A stretch of DNA of 11,567 bases, taken from contig JACPKO010000026.1 in NCBI GenBank assembly GCA_016186985.1, forward strand, positions 1-11,567, written 5' to 3'. The position numbers and the translations under genes are program-made. Shown piece by piece: positions 5,601 to 11,567 of this stretch. The stretch's first letter is position 1, and every line of letters starts with the position of its first letter. Under the pieces are notes generated by a model that was given only the letters and a program-made list of their open reading frames with translations, ran no database searches and was not told where the DNA came from. The DNA is from Candidatus Daviesbacteria bacterium (GTDB taxonomy: Bacteria; Patescibacteriota; Microgenomatia; Daviesbacterales; UBA10151).

Positions 5601-6527
5601 TTAAACCGTACCTTCCATCTCCTGTAAAGCTTTGATTCTGTCTTGGATAGGAGGATGGGTAGAAAAAAGCTTGGCGAATCCATCAAGCGCCTGGTTTCCT
5701 TTTAAAGGATTGACAATGTACAGATGGGCAGTCCCGCGGTTTGCTACCTCCAAAGGTTCCTTATCCGAAGATATTTTTTTTAAAGCGTTTGCCAGTCCTT
5801 GCGGGAAACGCGTAAGTAAAACCCCGGAAGCATCAGCTAAAAATTCCCTGCGTCTTGAGACGGCAAGCTGGATTAACGATGCAATGACTGGTGCTAAAAT
5901 TGCTGCGATAATTCCGAAAACCATAAGCATGCCTGAATTATTATTGCGGTTGTTATCCCCCCGCCCAAACCACATACTCCGCATATACCAATCAGCCAAA
6001 AGAGCAATAGTACCCACAAGAACCGAGACTACACTCATCATTAAGGTATCCCTGTTACCTATATGAGAAAGTTCATGTGCTGTTACTCCCTCAAGCTCCT
6101 GTTTATTCAATTTAGATAAAATTCCTGTTGTAAAACAAATTACGCCATGTTTAGGATCACGGCCTGTTGCGAATGCGTTAGGAGCGCTGTCTTCGATGGT
6201 ATAAATCTTTGGTAAAGGTAGTCCTGCTGCTATGCAAAGGTTTTCTACAGTGCGGTAAAGTCCTCTGTTTGAATCAAGGCTCACCGGCTTAGCACCGGAA
6301 ACGGATAATACAATTTTATCTGAAAAAAACCAGGAGATAAAATTTGAAATCCCGATAAAAATTAGCGCAAAACCTATTACCCCAACCATATCTGCTTCGC
6401 CAAAACCTAAAGATAAAGCCAAAATATAAACTACCCCAAAAGTAAAAATTGAAAAGAAAAACATAATAAGATAGGTTTTAAAAATATTTGATGAAACATG
6501 ATCCCAAGCTGTATTTACAGTAGCCAT
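5601..6527 (-). CDS. htpX: HtpX-type membrane zinc metalloprotease (M48)
   Basis: HtpX is a membrane-embedded protease that clears damaged membrane proteins with its active site on the cytoplasmic side. The zinc site is visible as HELSH (H151, E152, H155), with the third ligand probably E228 in RREFLADASG. Hydrophobic helices lie at about 16-40, 47-68, 161-180 and 200-224. The conserved NAFATGRDP (117-125), STHPP (289-293) and final DRIKAL segments fit the family, and 308 aa is a normal length. The ATG at 6527 is the family start (MATVNTAWDHV). It has no Shine-Dalgarno site but has its own -10 box just upstream. It lies one broken gene away from lemA, a partner seen beside htpX in many bacteria. 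Confidence 0.96.
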   Translation of the reverse strand: MATVNTAWDHVSSNIFKTYLIMFFFSIFTFGVVYILALSLGFGEADMVGVIGFALIFIGISNFISWFFSDKIVLSVSGAKPVSLDSNRGLYRTVENLCIAAGLPLPKIYTIEDSAPNAFATGRDPKHGVICFTTGILSKLNKQELEGVTAHELSHIGNRDTLMMSVVSVLVGTIALLADWYMRSMWFGRGDNNRNNNSGMLMVFGIIAAILAPVIASLIQLAVSRRREFLADASGVLLTRFPQGLANALKKISSDKEPLEVANRGTAHLYIVNPLKGNQALDGFAKLFSTHPPIQDRIKALQEMEGTV

Positions 6528-6536
6528 ATGGAGATA

Positions 6537-6565
6537 ATTTTAGCACAAATCGGGGAATCTATTAA
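6537..6565 (-). promoter_or_regulatory. Candidate promoter of htpX
   Basis: TAAAAT (6537-6542) preceded by TGC makes an extended -10. TTAATA (6560-6565) sits 17 bases upstream as a weak -35. The -10 ends 9 bases before the htpX ATG, leaving a leader of only two or three bases. It would allow htpX to be expressed apart from the genes upstream, past the broken ftsX-like gene. Confidence 0.5.
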
Positions 6566-7185
6566 AACTCTCTAAGTCTGAAGTTCTTGTCTGTCTCTGT
6601 CACAATAATGCTTTCAATTAATTCATTGGTTTTGTATGTTTTATTAATCTCATCCCTTTTACTCCAATTACTTAAAAATACTTCTATTGAAGCAGGTAAA
6701 ATGTTGCTTGTAACTAATTCAAAAATTCATGGATTATCCTTATTCCTCTCCCTATAAATCTTTAAAGCCTCTTCCTTCGAAGTATATTTTACTTCTCTCA
6801 CCCCATTGGTTTCTTCTAATTTATTGACTAATTCCTTTATTCTTGCTTCATCGGTATCTTTTAGAAAAATCGTCAAAGCTGCTGTGTTCTGTTTATAATC
6901 TTCAATCACTTTCTCAGCTTCTTTTATTCTATTTTGTAATGGTTGATTAAATTTTAAAAAGGGCCAGTCAGTTTCTGCCTGTTTATATTCATTTAGTGCC
7001 AATATTTTTAAGCCTTGATCTGATTTTAGATATTTATCAGCTTGTTGAACATTAAGATTAAGGCTGCCAAATGGGAAATAAACTATAAAAAGCACAGCTA
7101 TGATAAGAGCTGTTATTATTAAAATGATAATTATGTTGAGCAGGGAGAATTTGACTGATAAAAGATCTCTAAAACTTAACTTCAA
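6562..7185 (-). pseudogene. FtsX-like membrane protein interrupted by an in-frame TGA
   Basis: From a TTG at 7185 (MKLSFRDLL), inside the end of lemA, the frame encodes one membrane helix (about 17-38). A 65-residue helical stretch follows, then an FtsX extracellular-domain match: LTIFLKDTDEARIKELVNKL, GVREVKYTSKEEALKIYRER, NKDNP. A TGA (6727-6729) stops it there. The same frame then continues for 54 codons with IFELVTSNILPASIEVFL, the expected next FtsX motif (ELVTADILPASLEV in typical members), before TAA at 6562. So the stop breaks a conserved domain at a position normally occupied by Leu. Even read through, the protein of about 207 aa lacks the three C-terminal helices of true FtsX (about 300 aa). 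It may be a decayed FtsX or a separate one-helix FtsX-domain protein. A sequencing error or recoding are alternatives. An ATG at 7251 also opens the frame but overlaps lemA more. Confidence 0.75.
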
Positions 7186-7723
7186 TGTCCTTTTTTTCCT
7201 CTTCAGTAGCTTTGAAAAACTCTTCTTTAGTAAAACCAAACATACCGGCAACTAGAGCCGTTGGCATGGTTTCAATTGTGTTATTTAAATCCAATACATT
7301 TGCATTGTAAAATTGGCGGGATGCTGCAACTTTAGTTTCGGTATCGGAAATTTCATCCTGAAGCTGTTTAAAATTCTCAGATGCCCTGAGGTTAGGATAA
7401 GCTTCTGCAACTGCAAAAAGGGATTTTAATGCGCCGGTTAACATATCGTTAGCTGCAGCTTTGTGCGCTGGGTCTTTAGCTCCCATCAAAGCGCTTCTTG
7501 CCTTTGTTACGTTTTCAAAAACTTGCCTTTCATGTTTTGCATATCCTTTAACAGCTTCAACTAAATTAGGGATTAAGGAAGAACGGCGTTTTAGCTGGAC
7601 ATCAATCTGGCTCCAGGCTTCACGAACACGGTTGCGCAAAGTAACAAGAGAGTTATAAGTCATCAAAAACCAGCCGGCGATTACAAGAATTATTATCCCG
7701 ATTAAAATCAAAGAAAAATCCAT
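7169..7723 (-). CDS. lemA: LemA family membrane protein
   Basis: A textbook LemA: an N-terminal membrane anchor (about 3-21) followed by NSLVTLRNRVREAWSQIDVQ, RRSSLIPNLVEAVKGYAKHE, LFAVAEAYPNLRASENF and SRQFYNANVLDLNNTIETMP. It ends with the PTALVAGMFGF motif. At 184 aa it is of normal length. LemA proteins form a long helical bundle outside or along the membrane; their molecular role is not well settled, but the gene is commonly found next to htpX. Its ATG is three bases after the polX stop, so the two are co-transcribed. Its end overlaps the start of the ftsX-like frame by 17 bases. Confidence 0.95.
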   Translation of the reverse strand: MDFSLILIGIIILVIAGWFLMTYNSLVTLRNRVREAWSQIDVQLKRRSSLIPNLVEAVKGYAKHERQVFENVTKARSALMGAKDPAHKAAANDMLTGALKSLFAVAEAYPNLRASENFKQLQDEISDTETKVAASRQFYNANVLDLNNTIETMPTALVAGMFGFTKEEFFKATEEEKKDIEVKF

Positions 7724-7726
7724 AGA

Positions 7727-9493
7727 TTAACTTTCTTTAGTTATTGTAAACCATTTGCGCAAATCTTTCCAGTCCCAGGTATTACCGATATCTTTCTTTG
7801 TAGCCCATCCGCGCCTGGCCACTGAAACACCAAAAGGCATGTTCACCATTTGTTCTACACTGTGGGAATCAGTATTTATAATAAATTCTACTCCGAACTT
7901 TAAGGCCATTCTTATTAAATCATCACGTAAGTCCAGCCTGTTGGGATAAGAATTAATTTCCAAAAACTTTTTATTTTTCGCTGCTATTTTAAAAATTTCT
8001 TCCCAATCAGCATCATATGAGTCGCGTTCATTAATAAGTCTTCCTGTCGGATGAGCGAGTATAGTTGCATAAGGGGATTCAAGAGCTGTCAGAATTCTTT
8101 TTGTTATAGATTCTTTACTCCCTTTATGTCCGGTGTGAATTCCAACAACTGTATAATCCAACAATTTTAATGAATCCTCAGGAACTGTTAGTGAACCATC
8201 AGAAGCTATATCTATTTCGAGTCCATTAAGTACTCGAATACTTTTATACTTCGTTTGTAACTCCTGAATAACTTTTTTCCTCTTTTCGATTAACTTTAAA
8301 ATCTCCTCTTTGGTATGCGTCCCGAGTGCAGGTGCGTGATCGGATAGCCCGACATACTTATAACCTAACTCAATGCCTTTTTTTATAATTTCTTCAGGTG
8401 AACCGGTTCCGTAATCATGAGAGGAATCAATCGGAAAATTTGAGTGAAGATGAAAATCTCCCTTAATATCTTTTAAATTTACTAACCCAGGTAAGCCTTT
8501 TATTAAGGCTGCTTCGATTTCACCTGTATCTTCGCGAATTTCAGGTGGTGGAGTTTGCATTCCAAGTATTTCATAAAGATTATCTTCAGTTTTGCAGTGA
8601 ATCACTTCACCAGACTCTAGACTCTTGCCACTAACCACTTTCCTCAGTCCATATTCACTAAGGGACAAACCTTTATCTAAAGCGATACTTCTTAAATGAA
8701 CATTATGATGTTTAGATCCTGTAAAGTGCTGGAGTAAAGCGCCGTATGAGTCCGGCTCACCAACCAATAGATCAACATGCAGCCCGGATTCCAAAACAAT
8801 ACTAGCTTTGCTTTCTCCCTGACCTTGAATTTCTTTTACACCAGGCATCTTTATAAAGTGATCAACGACAGCTGAGGGGTTTTTTGAGGAAACTGCAAAA
8901 TCCAAATCTCCAATAGTGACTACCATTCTTCTTAGGCTGCCCAAGGGACTAGCTTCAATCACATCCTTAGATTTTTTTAAATATTCGAGTATTTTTTCTG
9001 CCTGCGAAAAAGCGTATGGTAAAAGCATCCTTCCGGTTCTGGAGTTTATTTCCAGTAACCCCCGGCCGATTTTTTCCGAAAGCTTTTCTGACAATCCATC
9101 TTTAATAATCTTCCCGGATTCAATTTTTTCCTTGAGATCATCTATGCTTTTAACGCCTATTTTACTTAAGTCCAGCGCTGTAGCCGGACCTATACCGGGT
9201 ATTTTTATCAGTTCATAAATTACTGCCGGGTGTCTGCCTAAAAGAGAATCAAAGTGCTTAACTTTTCCGGTTTTAAAGTATTCCTCAAGGTAGCTTTGGA
9301 TACTTTTGCCAACACCGGGAATATCTCCCAACTTCCCCTCCTGCCATAAATCTTTAATTTCAGATGTTGAGTGTTCTATTGCGTCGGCAGCACTGTTATA
9401 AGCCCGAATCTCAAAAAAATTCCCTTTGGATAAAGTAATAGCAGTTGCCACAGATTTCAAAAGGTTAGCTACATCTGCATTTGAACCTTTCAT
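7727..9493 (-). CDS. polX: Family X DNA polymerase with C-terminal PHP phosphoesterase domain
   Basis: PolX fills short gaps in DNA repair; the PHP domain adds 3'-processing nuclease activity in characterised bacterial members. The order is the full one. Helix-hairpin-helix motifs IPGVGKSI (58-65) and IPGIGPAT (98-105) come first. The nucleotidyl-transfer site is GSLRRMVVTIGDLDFAV with D196 and D198, plus D241 in HVDLLV. FTGSKHHNVHLR follows at 257-268. The PHP metal site has HLHS (348-351), SDHA (384-387), E426, H481 in AHPTGR and TDSH (541-544). At 588 aa it is close to the usual 570-580. The ATG at 9493 fits the family start; there is no Shine-Dalgarno site, and a -10 box lies six bases upstream. 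It is the first gene of a minus-strand run with lemA. Confidence 0.95.
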   Translation of the reverse strand: MKGSNADVANLLKSVATAITLSKGNFFEIRAYNSAADAIEHSTSEIKDLWQEGKLGDIPGVGKSIQSYLEEYFKTGKVKHFDSLLGRHPAVIYELIKIPGIGPATALDLSKIGVKSIDDLKEKIESGKIIKDGLSEKLSEKIGRGLLEINSRTGRMLLPYAFSQAEKILEYLKKSKDVIEASPLGSLRRMVVTIGDLDFAVSSKNPSAVVDHFIKMPGVKEIQGQGESKASIVLESGLHVDLLVGEPDSYGALLQHFTGSKHHNVHLRSIALDKGLSLSEYGLRKVVSGKSLESGEVIHCKTEDNLYEILGMQTPPPEIREDTGEIEAALIKGLPGLVNLKDIKGDFHLHSNFPIDSSHDYGTGSPEEIIKKGIELGYKYVGLSDHAPALGTHTKEEILKLIEKRKKVIQELQTKYKSIRVLNGLEIDIASDGSLTVPEDSLKLLDYTVVGIHTGHKGSKESITKRILTALESPYATILAHPTGRLINERDSYDADWEEIFKIAAKNKKFLEINSYPNRLDLRDDLIRMALKFGVEFIINTDSHSVEQMVNMPFGVSVARRGWATKKDIGNTWDWKDLRKWFTITKES

Positions 9494-9499
9494 ATACCA

Positions 9500-9529
9500 A
9501 ATATACCATTTTAAGTTAATGTTTGTTAA
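9500..9529 (-). promoter_or_regulatory. Promoter of polX, apparently leaderless
   Basis: On the minus strand TGGTATATT contains an extended -10 (TATATT, 9500-9505), with TTAACA (9524-9529) 18 bases upstream. Six bases separate the -10 from the ATG at 9493, which places the transcription start on the A of the start codon. Confidence 0.55.
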
Positions 9530-9532
9530 AAT
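9527..9532 (+). promoter_or_regulatory. Possible -10 box for tRNA-Asp
   Basis: TAAAAT ends 10 bases before the mature tRNA 5' end, a reasonable distance for a short-leader tRNA transcript. No good -35 box is found at the right spacing. It overlaps the -35 of the divergent polX promoter. Confidence 0.35.
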
Positions 9533-9542
9533 AACCGCCTAT

Positions 9543-9616
9543 GAGGCCGTAGCTCAGTTGGTTAGAGCGCCTCCCTGTCACGGAGGAGGTCGCGGGTTCG
9601 AGTCCCGTCGGTCTCG
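9543..9616 (+). tRNA. tRNA-Asp (anticodon GTC)
   Basis: A complete cloverleaf of 74 bases. The acceptor stem is GAGGCCG with CGGTCTC; the D arm is GCTC...GAGC. The anticodon stem CCTCC/GGAGG carries the loop CTGTCAC (anticodon GTC), and the T arm is GCGGG-TTCGAGT-CCCGT. The discriminator base is G, as expected for Asp. CCA is not encoded (CAA follows), so it must be added by nucleotidyltransferase. It is divergent from polX and followed closely by a terminator. Confidence 0.98.
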
Positions 9617-9625
9617 CAAATTAGA

Positions 9626-9652
9626 AAAAAACCCACCTTGTGTGGGTTTTTT
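9626..9652 (+). terminator. Rho-independent terminator of tRNA-Asp
   Basis: CCCAC (9632-9636) and GTGGG (9642-9646) form a stem with a CTTGT loop, followed by six T bases (9647-9652) that also pair with the preceding A-run. The A-run makes it potentially active in both directions. Confidence 0.9.
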
Positions 9653-9683
9653 CGAATTTTGAGGCTAGCTAGGGATTCGTATT

Positions 9684-9700
9684 ATCAAACGGAGTTTGAT
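9684..9700. repeat. Hairpin downstream of the tRNA terminator
   Basis: ATCAAAC (9684-9690) and GTTTGAT (9694-9700) form a perfect 7-bp stem with a GGA loop. It is the first of three consecutive hairpins in the gene-free stretch 9653-9946. Confidence 0.7.
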
Positions 9701-9707
9701 GAGTTCG

Positions 9708-9724
9708 GCTCCGCAAAGCGGAGC
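9708..9724. repeat. GC-rich hairpin, GCTCCGC-AAA-GCGGAGC
   Basis: A perfect 7-bp stem with an AAA loop, eight bases after the previous hairpin. No T-run follows. Confidence 0.8.
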
Positions 9725-9733
9725 GTGTGTTGT

Positions 9734-9767
9734 CCCGCCTGCCCGACGAAGTCTTGACGTAGGCGGG
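9734..9767. repeat. CCCGCCT...AGGCGGG hairpin
   Basis: CCCGCCT (9734-9740) pairs with AGGCGGG (9761-9767) around a 20-base interior that includes a small GAC-GAA-GTC hairpin (9745-9753). It belongs to the same CCCGCC class as the element over the gatA stop. It leads directly into the copy of the tRNA 3' end. Confidence 0.75.
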
Positions 9768-9777
9768 TCGGTCTCGC
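9767..9777 (+). repeat. Direct copy of the tRNA-Asp 3' end
   Basis: GTCGGTCTCGC at 9767-9777 repeats exactly 9607-9617 of the tRNA gene (last T-stem bases, acceptor strand, discriminator and one further base), 160 bases downstream in the same orientation. Upstream, 9661-9672 (GAGGCTAGCTAG) resembles the tRNA 5' end with small deletions. This could be a tRNA remnant or an attachment-site-like duplication. Confidence 0.55.
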
Positions 9778-9817
9778 TATAGAGTTGGCTTAATCATCTT
9801 GATATATTTTGATCTAG

Positions 9818-9846
9818 TTGACAGATTTTAGCTGATGGTGTAAAAG
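9818..9846 (+). promoter_or_regulatory. Possible promoter upstream of the LysM gene
   Basis: TTGACA (9818-9823) is a perfect -35, and TAAAAG (9841-9846) follows after 17 bases as a poor -10. It would give a leader of roughly 95 bases that contains two hairpins, unlike the leaderless promoters elsewhere in the window. Confidence 0.35.
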
Positions 9847-9874
9847 TTACTTACGCTGCCTGTAGTATTTTTTA

Positions 9875-9902
9875 TTATTCGAACTGCGTAGCAGTAGAAT
9901 AA
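9875..9902. repeat. Hairpin in the LysM gene leader (first)
   Basis: TTATTC (9875-9880) and ACTGC (9883-9887) pair with GCAGT (9891-9895) and GAATAA (9897-9902), leaving a GTA loop and a small internal loop. It could be a dispersed repeat or a leader structure. Confidence 0.6.
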
Positions 9903-9906
9903 GAAG

Positions 9907-9934
9907 CTACCGCTAGATACGAAATTTGCGGTAG
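9907..9934. repeat. Hairpin in the LysM gene leader (second)
   Basis: CTACCGC (9907-9913) and GCGGTAG (9928-9934) form a 7-bp stem with a 14-base loop, ending 12 bases before the start codon. It lies where a ribosome would bind, so it may limit translation. That is inference. Confidence 0.55.
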
Positions 9935-9946
9935 ATTCATTTAACT

Positions 9947-10789
9947 ATGTCACCGAGATCAAGAAAAACAAAAGCAGCAAGGAAATCCTCTCTTCAAAGC
10001 AGAGTCATTGTAAACAGAGAAGATAAGAAATCGGAAAATTTTATTGATAAAATCCAAACCGATTTAGAAAAAAACCAATCCTATTTAAATCTAATTCTAG
10101 GAGCCTTAATTGTTATCGTACTGGGTGTTTTAATTTTTAACTATTTCAATAAACCATCAGATGATAGCGGTGAAGTTAGTGAAACAGCACAAAGTATAGA
10201 TGAAAATGGTGATGTTACTAAAGAGGCTCTTCCCGGAACTTACACAGTAAAGGAAGGCGACACACTATTTTTAATCGCTCAAAAATATTATGACAATGGG
10301 AACCTTTACTCTGAAATAGTCAAGGAAAATAAATTGCCAACAGAATCGATTGAAGTAGGACAGAAGTTAAACATTCCTAAATTGGACACTACAGTTAGCC
10401 CCTCGGTCTCTGCCTCAGCTTCGGCTCAAGCTTCACCGCAAGCTTTAGCATCCCCAACTCCGCAACTATCTGCTTCTCCTGCAGCAAAGGAAAGCGAAAT
10501 CCCAACACCGCCATCCTGGGGCAAAGGAGGCGCAACGAACCAAACTACATGGGGGGAGACTATCACCGGATCTTCATATACTGTAGTTAAAGGTGACTGG
10601 CTCTCTAAAATTGCGGGGAGGGCATACGGAGACATAATGCAGTATCAAAAAATTGCAAACTGGCTCTCTAAAATTGCGGGGAGGGCATACGGAGACATAA
10701 TGCAGTATCAAAAAATTGCAAAAGCCAACAATATCAGCAACCCAAATATCATAGAAGTCTGGACTGTCCTCAAAATACCCAGGGATTAA
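9947..10789 (+). CDS. Membrane-anchored protein with two LysM domains
   Basis: A basic cytoplasmic tail of about 45 residues is followed by one membrane helix (47-66) and an extracytoplasmic part. That part has a LysM domain (98-144, TYTVKEGDTLFLIAQKYY to KLNIP), a Ser/Ala/Pro linker (149-195) and a second LysM (210-278, YTVVKGDWLSKIAGRAYG to VLKIP). LysM domains bind the GlcNAc-containing glycan of peptidoglycan, so the protein probably tethers the membrane to the wall. No catalytic domain is visible. The second LysM contains an exact 21-residue duplication (217-237 repeated at 238-258); removing one copy restores a normal LysM length. No Shine-Dalgarno site precedes the ATG. The SGNH-hydrolase gene starts 12 bases after its TAA and is probably co-transcribed. 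Confidence 0.92.
   Translation: MSPRSRKTKAARKSSLQSRVIVNREDKKSENFIDKIQTDLEKNQSYLNLILGALIVIVLGVLIFNYFNKPSDDSGEVSETAQSIDENGDVTKEALPGTYTVKEGDTLFLIAQKYYDNGNLYSEIVKENKLPTESIEVGQKLNIPKLDTTVSPSVSASASAQASPQALASPTPQLSASPAAKESEIPTPPSWGKGGATNQTTWGETITGSSYTVVKGDWLSKIAGRAYGDIMQYQKIANWLSKIAGRAYGDIMQYQKIAKANNISNPNIIEVWTVLKIPRD
10596..10722. repeat. Exact 63-bp tandem duplication within the LysM gene
   Basis: Bases 10596-10658 are repeated without mismatch at 10659-10721, with one further matching base. The unit is 21 codons, so the frame is kept. Zero divergence points to a very recent event or an assembly artefact. Confidence 0.95.
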
Positions 10790-10801
10790 AACTTCACTTA
10801 G

Positions 10802-11567
10802 ATGAAAAAAATACTGCCAAAGTTTTTAGCTGCTTTCATATCTCTGGCAATAATTGCTTACTTTGTCTCGTTGTATATCCCTGCTTTTTTAGAAAAACAA
10901 TCACTCAAACCTCCTAAACCGTACAAAAAACTTGAGAATGTACAGGGTGTCTCGATAAGTTCGGAGTCAGGTAAAGTTAAATATCCTCAAGATTACACAA
11001 TAGTATTACTTGGTGACTCAATGACAGAGACTCTGGGGAACGCTGACGAGCTCCGGGGCTACTTAAACGAATACTTTCCGGATAAAACTTTTGAGGTTCT
11101 AAATTACGGCTATGGCTCGACGAATATCTTCTCCGCAAAGGAACGCTTAACACAGACAACCCACCACGCAAATCGTGATTTCCGCCCGATACTGGATATA
11201 GACTTTGACTACCTGATCCTGGAATCGTTCGGTCATAACCCCCTTTCCCAATACCCGCTTGAGGAAGGTTTAAAAAAGCAAACCGAAGTTTTGGATGATA
11301 TATATTCCCTTATTGCAACAACATCGGGGACAGAAAAATTAATCTTTCTTTCAACAATCGGAACTGATAAAAAAAATTATGCCAAAAATCCCAAACCGGA
11401 CTTGTCTCCCGAGATACGGAGGCAATGGGCACAGGAAAGAGACAGATACCTCCAAAACCACCTCTCGCAGGCTAAATTTTACGGCATACCGGGCATTGAT
11501 GTCTTCGATTTCTCTTTGGACTCATCAGGCAATGTAAAGGGATTTTTGGTCCGAAATGACGACAATA
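10802..11567 (+). CDS. Membrane-anchored SGNH/GDSL-type hydrolase (partial)
   Basis: The first 255 codons of a gene that leaves the right edge. An N-terminal hydrophobic segment (about 7-28, after MKKILPK) acts as signal anchor. A short linker leads to an SGNH-like fold: block I as VLLGDSMTETLG with the presumed nucleophile S73, block II around NYGYGS (101-106), and a GHNP at 144-147 where the family has GxND. The Asp-x-x-His catalytic pair expected near the C-terminus is not within the window, so activity cannot be confirmed. Such proteins are esterases or acetyl-transferring enzymes acting on cell-envelope glycans or lipids; the substrate here is unknown. The ATG at 10802 lies 12 bases after the LysM gene, suggesting one transcript and an envelope role. 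Confidence 0.85.
   Translation, partial: MKKILPKFLAAFISLAIIAYFVSLYIPAFLEKQSLKPPKPYKKLENVQGVSISSESGKVKYPQDYTIVLLGDSMTETLGNADELRGYLNEYFPDKTFEVLNYGYGSTNIFSAKERLTQTTHHANRDFRPILDIDFDYLILESFGHNPLSQYPLEEGLKKQTEVLDDIYSLIATTSGTEKLIFLSTIGTDKKNYAKNPKPDLSPEIRRQWAQERDRYLQNHLSQAKFYGIPGIDVFDFSLDSSGNVKGFLVRNDDN

Noticed and set aside
5600..5686. Upstream ATG at 5686 for the methyltransferase-like gene
   Set aside because: It would overlap the htpX C-terminus by 86 bases, and the added residues look like an out-of-frame reading of htpX. A TTG at 5599 fits the family start better.
5632..6066. A 144-codon plus-strand open frame opposite htpX
   Set aside because: It lies wholly antisense to a well-matched htpX, has no recognisable domain, and is best explained as a shadow of that gene.
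6727..6729. Selenocysteine at the TGA in the ftsX-like gene
   Set aside because: The homologous position is Leu rather than Cys, and no selenocysteine-insertion type hairpin is apparent just downstream.
8916..9218. A 100-codon plus-strand open frame opposite polX
   Set aside because: It is antisense to the conserved helix-hairpin-helix and polymerase region of polX and has no independent support.
9426..9662. A 78-codon plus-strand open frame running through the tRNA
   Set aside because: It reads through tRNA-Asp and the terminator stem, so it cannot be a real protein gene.

Overview
The window looks like a piece of a small, AT-rich bacterial chromosome, most likely from the Candidate Phyla Radiation (Patescibacteria), probably Microgenomates. 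This placement is inference. It rests on short, tightly packed genes, promoters sitting almost on top of start codons, few Shine-Dalgarno sites, short dispersed GC-rich hairpins of the CCCGC...GCGGG type, and shortened versions of otherwise universal proteins. No 16S rRNA is present to settle it.

Layout. The N-terminal end of dnaE (minus strand) runs off the left edge. It is followed by an unrecognised 236-aa plus-strand gene (460-1170). A minus-strand operon fills 1179-4749 and reads, in order of transcription, gatC, gatA, an unknown 123-aa gene, gatB and an unknown 89-aa membrane protein. It makes the tRNA-dependent amidotransferase GatCAB. All three subunits appear trimmed relative to the usual family lengths, and gatA and gatB contain repeat-derived coding segments. 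A strong promoter lies directly before gatC, facing a divergent promoter for a small membrane protein (4808-5038).

A second minus-strand run covers 5039-9493: polX, lemA, a broken ftsX-like gene with an in-frame TGA, htpX, and an isoprenylcysteine-methyltransferase-like gene. lemA beside htpX is a familiar membrane quality-control pairing; polX is a DNA-repair polymerase fused to a PHP phosphoesterase.

On the plus strand, tRNA-Asp(GTC) and its terminator (9543-9652) are followed by about 300 bases without a gene. That stretch holds several hairpins and an 11-bp copy of the tRNA 3' end. Then come a membrane-anchored LysM protein with an exact 63-bp tandem duplication in its second LysM domain, and a membrane-anchored SGNH-type hydrolase that runs off the right edge. 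These last two look like a cell-envelope pair.

I see no CRISPR array, transposase, toxin-antitoxin pair, prophage or defence system. The most interesting signals are small-scale: repeats embedded in frame in essential genes, the in-frame TGA in the ftsX-like gene, near-leaderless promoters, the tRNA-end duplication, and the LysM duplication.
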